DNA of 64,000 bases from Anaeromyces robustus. Its lineage: Eukaryota; Neocallimastigomycota; Neocallimastigomycetes; Neocallimastigales; Neocallimastigaceae. Location: the NCBI GenBank assembly GCA_002104895.1, contig MCFG01000161.1, positions 28,501-92,500 on the forward strand, given 5' to 3'. Below are positions 26,106 to 38,256 of this stretch, piece by piece; position 1 is the first letter of the stretch; the number at the start of each line of letters is the position of its first letter. The translations under genes and the position numbers were made by a program. The notes under the pieces are model-generated. The model ran no database searches and was not told where the DNA came from. It worked only from the letters and a program-made list of their open reading frames with translations.

Positions 26106-28045
26106 TTAATTAGAGGATGAATCTAAACGATTGATTGGGAAAATACCTAATGATTCAGTAGTTTTATTTTCACCATAAGCCCAACCATCATTAAATATTT
26201 CTTTTACTAATACTCTATCATTAATACGAATTCTCATTTCATCTTCCATAGATGGTTCATAGTTAAATTTAGCATTATAAATAGTTTCTTCTTTGTATTC
26301 ACTAATAACCATAGATAATGTCTTTTTAGTTCTAGTAGAAATTTGAGTTGGTACTGATTGTTTAATATCACTATTGAATGAATTATCTGCAGCCATATCA
26401 GCTGTAATAATATTTGAAACGGATTTATCCATAATAGGGGAAAGCATACAAGATTCATCTTTTCCATTAATAAAGGAAATACCATTAGTATTATTAATAA
26501 ATGAAATAGATGGTTCATGGGTAGATATATCATTAACATCATAAGTAAAGCTAGCATTTTGAACAGTTATATTTTGATTAATACTAGCTGGTACAAGTGG
26601 TTGAATAATATTAGAATTAATATCACTTCCAATAGTTACTCCATTAGTACTATCAATATTATTGGTTGGAAGAGCAGATGTAGCTAAAAGAGAAGTAGTA
26701 TTCATACCAGTGGTAGTAAGTCCATTAAGATTACTTTCAGTAATAAAGTTTTCAGTAGCACTTACATTAATTTCACTATTATGTAAAATACTGCTACTAT
26801 TTTCATCATAAATACTTTCATTACCAGTAACTGAACCAGAACCAGTATTAACTTCAGCATAGGCATTAATTGGACCACTGCCTCTTTGAGATGGACTAAT
26901 ACTTCTTGGAGATGCAGGAGTATTATTATCAACAACAGCAGCTTTAGTTGGAGAAATAATAATATCAAAATCACCATCATTACCAGAAGAAATTGCAGTT
27001 TGATTAGCAACATATGAGGTATTTGATTTTTGACTAATTTGACTATTCTTCTTTTCAATAATTGGAGTAGCAATTAAATTAGAGTTTCTATAAATAGGAT
27101 CTAAATCTTCATTTTGTTCTGAATTCTTTCTCTTTTTAATAAATATAAATCCAACAACGGCAACAACAATAAATAAAAATGATAATGAACCAATAAGAAC
27201 TGGACTTACACCATTATTACCGTTACCATCACCAATTTGTTTAACATTACCATTTGCATTAATAGCATTTCCATTATTATCAATGACAACATTACCATCA
27301 GGTGTAAGTTGACTTTCACCAGAACTACTATTATCACTACTATTTTTAGTAGTTCCTGTGACATCTTGACCATTTACTGAAGTTCCATCAACAGCATTAT
27401 TATTAGTTACGGCACCTACAGTATTAGTATTAGCACCATTATTAAGATTAGTATTACCTGCAACAGCACCAGCTACACCTGGAGTAGTATCAGTAGCTGG
27501 AGTTTGATTAACACCAGCATTAGCATTTCCTGCGGTTGGATTATAATTTTTTACTACACCAGCATTAGCATTAGTATTAGCTGCTGCATTTTGAACAGGT
27601 TGTGCTTGCTTATTTACTTGTTGAACAGGTTTAGCTTGTTGTGCTGTTTGTTGAGTTTGTGCTGTTTGTTTTGGTTGAGTTTGTTGAGTTTGTTGAGTTT
27701 TTTGGGTTTGTTGAGTTTTTTGGGTTTGTTGAGTTTTTTGGGGTTGTTGTTTTGATTGATTATTATTATTATTGTTAGGACCTGAAAACCATTGAAATAT
27801 TTTTTTAATAACAGATGTATTTTCTTTATTATTTTTATTATTATTATTATCATTACCTCTTGGAGGAAGTGGTCCATGTTCTTTACTTTCATCTTTTACA
27901 ATTTTTCTTGTTTTTTCATCCATATACCAAGCACAACGGTCATCGGTAATGACTATTATTTATTTAAATTTAAAATAAAAATATAATTTATTTTTTTAAT
28001 AAGTTTTTTTTTTTTTTTTAAATAAAATTATAATTAAATATTGCT

Positions 28046-28100
<55 letters not shown>

Positions 28101-28309
28101 AATTTAAATTCATGTTGAATATATAATTATTAATAATATAATATTCAAATGAATTACTTACTACAATATCTATTTTTTTCTTCAGCTACTGAATTTCCTC
28201 CTTGAGTAAAACGAACTGGAAAATCTACATATGTTCTTGGATGTTCACAATTATTATCTCTACAGTACACTGTACATCTACCTTGACTAACTGTATTTTG
28301 GTCACACAT
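26106..28309 (-). CDS. Transmembrane protein with Cys-rich N-terminus, Gln/Asn-rich stalk and C-terminal SH3 domain (2 exons)
   Basis: Exons (minus) 28309-28162 and 27952-26106, intron 209 bases (GTAAGT...TAG), join in frame to 664 residues. Residues 1-60 hold six cysteines (MCDQ, GRC, VYC, NNC, RYC, DRC), suggesting a small disulfide module. A Gln/Thr/Lys repeat (QKTQQTQ units, about 119-150) and an Asn/Ala/Gly-rich stalk follow. One membrane segment (SPVLIGSLSFLFIVVAVVGF, about 298-317) is followed by basic KKRK, so the SH3 end should be cytosolic. The SH3 domain is at about 605-661 (AKFNYEPSMEDEMRI, DGWAYGEN, LGIFPINRL). The topology resembles a cell-surface sensor or adaptor; the function is unknown. 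No cleavable signal peptide is visible at the proposed start, and I found no upstream exon supplying one. Confidence 0.82.
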
Positions 28310-30644
28310 GTTTATCTATATTTATATTTATTTTAATATTAATATATATATTATTTTTATTAATTTATAATTACATTTTTTTTATATATTTATATAAGTT
28401 TTTTTTTTCAACAATCAAGTTAATTTTAATTATATTTAATAAGATATCATTATATGATAATATATAATTGAAATTCTATTTTTTTGTCTTTTTTTACCTT
28501 TTTTAATACTATATTAAAATTTTATGAAAAATATTTATTTTGATTTTTATATTTATTTATTTATTTATTATTTTTTTCTCTTAAATAAATTCTTATTATA
28601 TTATTTAATTTTTTTTTTTTTGCAAACAATATAATTTAACTGTTTCAACTTAAATTAAAAAAAATATTTGTATTTGTTCTATTTATGGTTTTCTTTTATT
28701 ATTATTATTATTATTTTTGTTCTTCTTTGTTTAACTTTTTTTTTTTTTTTATTTTAAAAAAATATTTTACTTTATTTTTATTTTTTATTTTTTTTTTTTA
28801 GTTTTTTTTTTTTTTTTATTTTTTAATTATTTAATTATTATTTTTTTCTTTATTTTTATTTATAAATTCTATATATTATTTATATAACATTTTTTTCTTT
28901 TGTTTTGTTTTATATATATATTTATTTTAAATAAAATTAATTAAATAATAAATATACAAAAATTTAAAATATTTGTCTTTTTATTTTTTTCTTATAATAA
29001 AAAAGAAAAAGACACTTTAATAAAACAAAAAACAAAAGATTTAACTTATAAATAATAAAGAAATGAAAAAAATAAAAATAAAAAAAAAAAAGGTTCTTTT
29101 TTTTTTGTTTTATAATAAAATTATTAGTAATAATCTTTATAATAATAATTAATATTAAATAATAATTAATATTAAATATTAATATTATATATTTTTATTA
29201 TAATAAAAATAAAAATAAAAATAAATTAAAATATTAAAAAATAAAAAATAAAAAAAGAAAAAAAAAAAAAAAAAGAAAAAAAAAATAAAATAAAAAATTT
29301 TTTTCTTTTTATTTGAATCAATTGACACATAAAATAAAAATCTATTGTATTATATTTAATAATATATATTAATATTTAAACAATACAATAAATTATATAT
29401 TATTATTTTTATAAATTCAAATGATATATAAAAATTAAATATTAATAAACTTTAATAAATAATAAATTTATTTAATAAAAAATAAATAAAAATTATATAC
29501 ATTGATACATAATTTCATTTATTTTTTATTGATTCACTTATTTATTTACTTAATTTTTAATTTTTGATCATAAATATTAATATAATATAATTAATAATAT
29601 ATAATATAATATAATATAGAATATAGAATAAATATAATATAAATATATAAAATATATATATAATAACAATAATATATAATAATAATATAGAATATAAAAA
29701 AATGTTTCCTTTTTTCCTCGAGATAAATAAATACCAATAATTTTTACTATATAATATTTATATAATAATAAATTCATTATTATATATAAATATTATATTA
29801 AACGTTGTTTTTTTTGTATAATACTAACAAATATAAATAAAATATATAATAGAATATATTTAAAATAATTTCTTCTTTATTATGACATTTATTCATTATT
29901 TTATTATTTTATTATTTTATTATTTTATTATTATTTTATTATTATAATATTTTATTATTATAATATTAATAATTTATTATTTTATTATTATGATTATTAT
30001 TATATTATATAATTCATTTTCTATAAAAAAAAAATTGGTTAAAGTTTATTACGGAATTTATTAATTAATATAAATAGATTAAATAAATAATAATTTAAAT
30101 AGAATTTGAATAGATACAATATAAATTTTTATATGGTAATCATATATATATTTTGATTTTTATATATATAATAAATATATTATATTATTTATACTACAAT
30201 TACAATTCAAGATAATATCCTATTTAGGATAATGTTTAATTAATTTTTAATATTTTTAATTTAATTTATAAATCAATTCTTTTTTTCTATTTAATATATA
30301 GTTAATGGGTATTACAATTTAAAAGATATATATTAAACTATATTGAATAATTTATTTATATATAATTAAAATTTATAAAAAAAAATTTAATAATAAATAA
30401 AATAAAATTGGATAGAACATTTTGTATATAACAATATAATTTATGATAATGATAATATATGACAATATATAATAGTATATTATTATATATTAATTGTTTA
30501 AAATATAAATTATTTATTATTTATTATACTTGTAGATATAATATATTTTTTTTGAAAATTTTAAATATTAAAGTTTATGTTCAATTTTTTTTTTATATAT
30601 AAATATTAAATGTTAATTTTTTGAGTTGATAATACCTAATAATA

Positions 30645-30690
<46 letters not shown>

Positions 30691-30892
30691 TATTATTCAT
30701 TAATATTCATTAATGATTTAATGATTTAAATGATTAATATAGGATTGATTTATTATTATTAATTATTTTAATATTTCTATTTATTAATATTTATTAATAT
30801 TTATTAATTTTAATATGACCATATATTGTTGATAATAAATCCTTTTATTAACATATGAAACATCGATTATTTATTTTTACAAAGAATGATTT

Positions 30893-30896
30893 CTAT

Positions 30897-30944
<48 letters not shown>

Positions 30945-30985
30945 TTAATTAATTAATTATTTATTTATTTATTTATTTATTATTT
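30893..30985. repeat. TTTA tetranucleotide array with internal TTAA
   Basis: TTTA units run from 30893 to about 30943, then TTAA units, then TTTA again to about 30981. Confidence 0.85.
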
Positions 30986-32149
30986 AGTGATTATTTTTTT
31001 TAATTATAAAGTGATACATTTTAATAGGAATTAAATTATGATAATCAAAATTATAGAATAATTAACTAATATGTTAATATAAAAAATATTAAAACTAAAA
31101 TAAAATAATATAATAAAGAATATTAGTATAATATTAGTATTAGTATTAATATTAGTATTAGTATTAGTATTAATATTAGTATTAATCATGTTTTTAACAA
31201 TTAAATATATAATATTAAATAATTAAACAATTAAATAATTAAATAATTATATACTTATATATTTTTATAATTATATATATTTTATTATTATCATATTAAT
31301 AACTTATTTTATTTATTTATTTACCATTATTTTTATGTATTTATTTTAATAATATTTATTTATTTATTTATGTTTATTTAATTATTTATCTATTTATTTA
31401 GTTAGTTATTTATTTAGTTATTTATTTATTTATTCATTTATTTTATTTCTAATCAAAAATTAATTTATTTAATATGTTAAGTTAATTAATTTAATATATT
31501 TTGATAAATGGAATGATGATCTTTTGTGTAACCATTTTTTTCTTCTTTTGTTAATGATAAAATAAATAAATAAAAAGTTTAAATTTATACATTTTTTATA
31601 TTTTTTTTTTTGATTCTGTACTACAAATTAATAATTAAAATATGAGAAATTTTTAATATTTTAATATTTTAATATTTATTAAAGTTTACTAAACAAAAAT
31701 ATTAATAATACTTTTTTTTTTTTTTAAAACTTAAGTACAAATTTTAATATAAAATAAAATAAAATAAAAATTTTAAAAATATTAAAAATATTAAAAATTA
31801 AAAAAAATATAAATAATATATAAATTATAAAAATTACATTATAATATTTTTATATTTTTATAATATTTTTTTTTAATTTTTACATTATCCTAAATAAGCT
31901 ATTGTTTTTTTTTTTTTTATTTTTAATATTATGATTATTATTTTTTTTCTCTTGTTTTATCTTTTTTATTTTCTATGTTCACATTATTTTTTTTAAGGAT
32001 TAAAAATTGTTTGTACAAAAAGAAAACAGAAGAAAAAAAGAAAAAAAAGAAAAAAGAAGGAATGAAACAATGTTCAATACAGAAAAATATAAATAAATAA
32101 TAGTAAAATTTTTTACTATTATTTATTATTATTTAAAAAAAAATTAAAT

Positions 32150-32182
<33 letters not shown>

Positions 32183-32254
32183 TTTTTTTTTGATTATATA
32201 TTTAAATATATATAAAAAAAAAGAAATTCTATTCAATATCTTTATTTATTAAAT

Positions 32255-32285
<31 letters not shown>

Positions 32286-32820
32286 TTAAATTTAATTAAT
32301 TAATTATTTATATATTTATTTATTTATAAATTATATATAATAATAATTATATTATTTATTGATTATTTATTATTTATTTATTGATTATTTATTGATTTTT
32401 TGAAAATTACATTCTAAATAATTATTCAAATATTATGCAAATATACAATCTCTCCATAACAAATAAAAATTAAGAATTAATATTAAATAATAATTAATAT
32501 TAAATATTAAATATTAAAAAAAAAATAAAATAAAATAAAATTAAATAAAATAAATGATAAAAAAATAAATAAAGTAATTATATTAAAATAGTTTATAATT
32601 ATTATTAATTATTAATTATTAGTTTATTATTTTATTTTAATTTTTTGTTAATTTTGTTATCTACTTAATATCATCTTCATTTATTTATTTATTTAAATGA
32701 AATAAAAATGATGTTAAATAGAAATTAGAAATTAAAAATAAATAAAAAATAAAAAAATAATAATAAAATATTAATAAATAAAAATAAATAATAAAAATTA
32801 AAAAGAATATAAAAAAATAT

Positions 32821-32924
32821 ATATATATCTATTTATATAAAGTTAAGTGATGTAATGTATACTTATAATTATAAAGATATTAACATACATTACATCACTT
32901 AACTTTATATAAATAGATATATAT
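32821..32924. repeat. Long perfect inverted repeat, 40-bp arms, 24-base loop
   Basis: Arms 32821-32860 and 32885-32924 are exact reverse complements (core AAGTTAAGTGATGTAATGTA). The arms are not simple-sequence DNA except the outer AT steps, so this is not a chance product of base composition. It could be the remnant of a tiny hairpin element; no target duplication was evident. Confidence 0.93.
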
Positions 32925-33130
32925 CATTCATTCATACATTCATAATATAACCTTTTGTTGATAATTTTTAAACATTAAATTTAAATTAATCATTATATAA
33001 ATACAAAATATAGAGAATAATAATTTAAAAAAAGTCTTTAAATATTAGAATTAAAATTAATTATATTTTATTTTAATTTCTGTATAATTTTAACTCTAAT
33101 ATTTATTAAATAATAAAATAAAAAAAAAGA

Positions 33131-33357
<227 letters not shown>

Positions 33358-34940
33358 TATTATAATATTTAAAGAAGAAAAAAAATTTAACAAAATTATT
33401 ATTATTTTTAATCAACCCTAAAATATCTAAAAAAGGGTATATATGAATAAATGAATATGAATACAATAAAGTATTAAAAAAAAAAAAAAACGGAAAAAAA
33501 TTAGCTACAAACACCATTAAAAAAAAAAAAAAGGTAATTTTCAATTATGGGTAACAAATAACAATTAACAATTAACAATTAACAAAAAAATACAAAATAT
33601 TAAATAAATATAAAAATATTAAATAATATAAAAATGTTAAATAATACAAAAATACAAAAATACAAAAAAATCAATTTATGTACATGATTTAAAATACATT
33701 TTTTTTACATTTTATTTATGTACATAAATGTTAATGTTAATGTTAATGTATATATTTTATGTAATGTATTTATTTGATAATAAATATCATATGTAAATAT
33801 CCTATGTAAAAGTATTTCTTGTTTTTATGTTTTTTGATTGAAATACTTGTTTTGACTTTCTTAGATATAAAAAAAATTAAATGGAAGTAAAGTATGTTAG
33901 GATAAAAAATTAAATGAAAGTAAATTATATTTTTGTTATAATAAATAAAAAAAAAACCTCAATCCACAACCATTTTAGTTTTTTTTTTTATCCTAACTTA
34001 TAACATAACAAATATATTTAATATTATATATCAAATTAAAATGGTTTGATTTTTTTTTTTTTTTAATTAGTCCATATAATTAAATTTAAAAATATGATGT
34101 AATATTATATAATTAAATTATATAAATTATATAAAGTATATAAATTATATACAAAAAAAAAATAACAAAAAAAAAAATTTTTTTTCTTTTGTATATAATT
34201 TTTATAATTATTTATTTTATTTTTTATGTATTATTCATTCATAATTAAATCGTTATTATATATGTTTTAGTATTATATTGTAATTGCTATAATGGATGAT
34301 TTTTTTCATATATTTTATTATTATTTCTTATTGCATTTAAACACTTTTATAGTTTATCAATAAATATAAATATAAAAACTTTTAATTTTTTTATAACTAA
34401 TATTAAATAAAATTTTATAATTTAAATAGGAAATTATTTGAAGATTATTCTATTTATAATTCATTAGGAATCTTCCATTTAATCGTAAAATAAAAAACAA
34501 AATATGATATGATTTTTTTTTTCTGTTTTTTCTGTTTTTTTTTGTTTTAAAATATTAAAATCCAATTAAAATTTTAATTTAAAAAAAAAAAGTTTAAAAA
34601 AAAAAATTGTTACAAATTATGGCAGTGAAATTTTTTTTTTTTAAAACATAAACATAAATTAATAAATGTTTTTTATTTTTATTTTTATCTTTAATATGCA
34701 AAAAAATAAATAAATAAATAAACAGCAATAGTAATATTAACTAACAAAAAAATCTTTTCTTTGTTAATTTATATTACACTAATAAAAAATAGTTTTGTTT
34801 ATTTTAAAATAATAAATCACAGTTTACTATTAATAAAGTAATAATATAACTTATTTGGACTTTTAGATTCTGGGATAATATAACAAGCAAAATAATAACA
34901 AAGAATCTTTTCTTATTATTTTTATTAATACAAAATTTTA

Positions 34941-35010
34941 TTGTAATTTTTTTTTTATGGCAAATAAGTAATATTATTATTACTTTATTGAATTTGAATT
35001 TTAATATTCT
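34941..35010 (-). mobile_element. Diverged LINE 3' end (relic)
   Basis: Read on the minus strand this ends in CAATAAAG, a spacer, GCCATAAAA and poly-A, the same layout as the LINE tails at 8568-8600 and 49023-49090 (poly-T/ATGGCA...CTTTATTGAATTT on the plus strand). Body sequence to the right (to about 35540) may be a decayed continuation, but similarity fades. Confidence 0.55.
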
Positions 35011-35662
35011 GTATATAAATGTAAAATACATACAATATCTGTATATAAAAATGTAAAATACATACAATATTATAAAACAAACAAACAAACAAACAAGCAA
35101 ACAAACAATGGAGTCCAAATTAATCCAAAATTTAGGATAACTTGATAAATTTTATGTTTATAATAGCAATAGAATAGTCCATGAATTCTAAAGTGATACA
35201 TATTTTTTTTTTCAAATATGTCAATATTTCGATGTAAGTTTTTATAACTTAAAAAAATTAAAAAGAGAATGGTATTGACTATTTTTTAAGTTAAAATAAG
35301 TCATTAAGACAAACAATATTGTAATATATAACCGGGCCTTCTAATAGAATAAAATATAAAATTATTAATTATTAATAGATCTTTTTTTAATAATATTATA
35401 AAATAATAGAGTGGTTGGAGATTATTGAAAATATATATATATATATTAATAACATTAAAATTATTAGTAGTTATTATATTATTCATTTCTTTTTTTAATA
35501 TATAGACAGAACAAAAAATACAGTTATTGATCATATTAAAAAAAAAAAAGCGAAATTAGAATAGGATAGGATAGTTTATTTAATGCCCTTGATTTTAAAT
35601 ATAGAGTACAACTAATATTTGGAAATATTATGATTCATTATATTGTAATAAATTATTTTTTC

Positions 35663-35862
35663 GGATAATGAAGACCTGTAATTCAATCTATTCTTTCATT
35701 CTTGTTTATAGAGATAATGAAAATTGTTATTCAGTTTATTTTTTTTTTCATTCTTGTTTACAGAGATAATAAAGACGGTAATTCAATCTATTCTTTCATT
35801 CCTGTTTACAAAAATAATGAAAATTGTTATTCAGTTTTTGTTTTTTTCACTCTTGTTTACAG
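35663..35862. repeat. Dimeric minisatellite, A-B-A-B, units about 50 bp
   Basis: Four diverged units: 35663-35711, 35712-35763, 35764-35811 and 35812-35862. Each begins with ATAAT and ends with TCATTCTTGTTTACAG or close to it. Units 1 and 3 share a GTAATTCAATCTATTC core; units 2 and 4 share GAAAATTGTTATTCAG. So the true period is about 100 bp, made of two related halves. A fifth unit begins at 35863 and fades. Confidence 0.85.
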
Positions 35863-36519
35863 AGATAATAGTAATTTTTGACTACATGTAATTGATGGTA
35901 CCTTACCTTATATGTAAATATAATAAATTTGATATATAATATAATAAAAGAATATTAATACAAAAAAAAAAAAAAAAAGTTTTGTCTTTATTCTTTTTAG
36001 TATAAATAAAGAAAGATGGTAGTATAGGTATTAAAATAATAATTAATAAGATAATAATATATGAAAAAAAATTTTAGAATCATAAAATGAAAATAATAAT
36101 AATTTTATTAAGTTAGTATTAAAATCATCATCTAAATAGAGAAATTAAAATATAATGTAGTATTGTGGGGTTTTTTTTTTAATTTTTATAAAATTTTTTT
36201 AAATTAAATTATTTCAAACATTTTTCTTTTAATTGATTTTTAAAAAATATTATAAATTAAAATTAAAAAATATTACTTTTTTATTATTATTAAAACACTC
36301 AAAAAAAAAAAAAAAATTAATAAATAAATGTTAACATCTAATGTAAATATTATGCTTAGTATAAATTATCAAAGTAAATTTTTATTTTTATTTTTCAAAT
36401 TATTAGTAATTCTTTTTTTTTATACAATATTTTTTTTTAAATAAAGTAATCATATAAAAAAAATGAAATTTTTTAAGGAATAACATTCAAAACTTTTTTT
36501 TTTACTTTTATTATGGTCG

Positions 36520-36830
36520 AGATGGTAGACATTAAGATGAAGAAGAAATTATTGTGATTTTTAGAAGGTTTTGTTGTTGTAAAAGGAGGATACTATTAAG
36601 AAAAGGTAGAATATTACTGAGAAGGTAAACATTGTTGGGGAAGTGGATTTTTTTTTTAGAGTATTGCAGAGAAGGTTTTTTTGTTAAGAAAAAGAATATT
36701 ATGGAAAAGGTGAATTTTAAAGTTTGAGAGTATTGCTGAGGAAAAGGTTTTTTTGTTAAGAAAGGGAATATTATAGAAAAGGTGGATTCTGTTCATAAGG
36801 TGAATATTGTGGAAAAAATAAAGTAATAAG
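36520..36830. repeat. Degenerate purine-rich tandem repeat patch
   Basis: Two clear units of about 67 bases (36659-36725 and 36726-36792) share AAGGTTTTTTTGTTAAGAAA and GAATATTAT. More diverged copies (AAGGTAGAATATTACTGAG and similar) precede them from about 36590. On the minus strand the two units read in frame as a peptide repeat with FLNKKTFS. This could be decayed coding sequence or a minisatellite. Confidence 0.6.
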
Positions 36831-36939
36831 ATATTCCTTAAGAAGAATATTAACATTGATATTAATAGAGAGGGTTGCTTCTCTTTAGAAAAAGAATATG
36901 TATCTGAAAAAAAAAAAAAAAAAAAAAAAAAAACTTATA

Positions 36940-37110
36940 ACTGTAATACTCTACTCTTTCAGAAATAATAATATTAAATTGAAATCCCAATTCGTCAAAT
37001 CCTTTTAGTAGTTCTCTAGTAACAGTACTGACTTTATCTTCACTCTAAGAGCCACATCTCCTACAATGGGAGACAGGAGGATTCATTTGGTACAAAGGTA
37101 TATAGGTATA
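36940..37110. other. Unassigned higher-GC patch, possible relic of coding sequence
   Basis: About 170 bases with clearly higher G+C than the surrounding desert. A minus-strand frame contains CRRCGS, a stop, then a helix-like stretch (KVSTVTRELLKGFDELGF). It has no start, splice context or homologue I recognise. It lies directly beyond a poly-A run (36908-36932) and the purine-rich repeats. A dead transposon or gene fragment is possible. Confidence 0.35.
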
Positions 37111-38256
37111 TAAATAAGTTTGATTATCTATAATAATATCTACTAAGGAATTTTATATATGATCAGCAAATCAGTGAATACATAAACAATATTTTTAATT
37201 ATTTATTTATTTACTTAATTTAATTTATTAAAAAAAAAAAAAAAGTTAATATAAATATTAGTATTATCATTATTTTTTTTATAAAATTTTCTTCTTTTAA
37301 CTTATTTAAGTGGTTTTTGTTTTTGTTTTTGTTTTTATTTTTTTTTATTTTATTTTATTTTTATTTTATTTTTATTTTTATTTTATTTTATTTTATTTTA
37401 CTTTATTTTATTTTATTTTATTTTGTCGGTATATTTATATTTTTCTAAAAAAATTTTTGTTACATATAATTTTTTTTTGGTAAATAATATTAAAATCAAT
37501 TTATTTAATAATAAGAGATAATTCTTTTTTCTTTGTTTTATTGTTCTTTTTTTTTTTTTTTTTTTTAAAAAAAAAATAAATAATAATAATAATAATAAAA
37601 TCAATAAATAGATTTTCATTATATTATCAATGATTTTAATTGTATTATAAATGATTATATAATATCTTATCATATAATATAATAATCTATATATTATCCA
37701 TTATATTAATGAAAATATTAATTGGATAGATTCTTTTTTTTTGTATTGTAATGAGTAATAACTGTAATTTTTTTTTTTTCTTTTTTTTTTTTAAAAAAAT
37801 TATAAAACTATAAAACTATAAAACTATAATATTAAATGAAAAAAAAATGAAAAATGTTACAATATATTAAATCAAGTTAATTTATTATATTAAATTAAAT
37901 TTATGCTATTAAAGAATTTAATTTAATATTAAATTAAAAAATTTTGAAATATATTGTTTATATATATATATATTATACCAAATTTTTATAAAAAATATAT
38001 ATATATATGTAAAGAATGTCTTTTTTTTTTTTTTTTTTTTTTTAAAACAAAACAAAAATAAAAAAAATTATAATTTGGAATAAGCGGGTTTTATATTATT
38101 CCTTTTATAATATAATATATTTATTTATGTAACATCAATATATAAATTATTATTTGAAAAAAAAATAATAATAATCTATTAATAAAAAAGAAAAATAAAA
38201 TAAAATAAAATAAAATTAAATAAAATAAAAGATTTTACATACTTTTTAAAAAAAAA

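Noticed and set aside
34804-35534. Two minus-strand frames of 104 and 76 residues
   Set aside because: One runs through the LINE-like tail and A/T repeats. The other is Ile/Asn/Tyr-rich without a start context or domain; it may be decayed LINE body but is not a gene.
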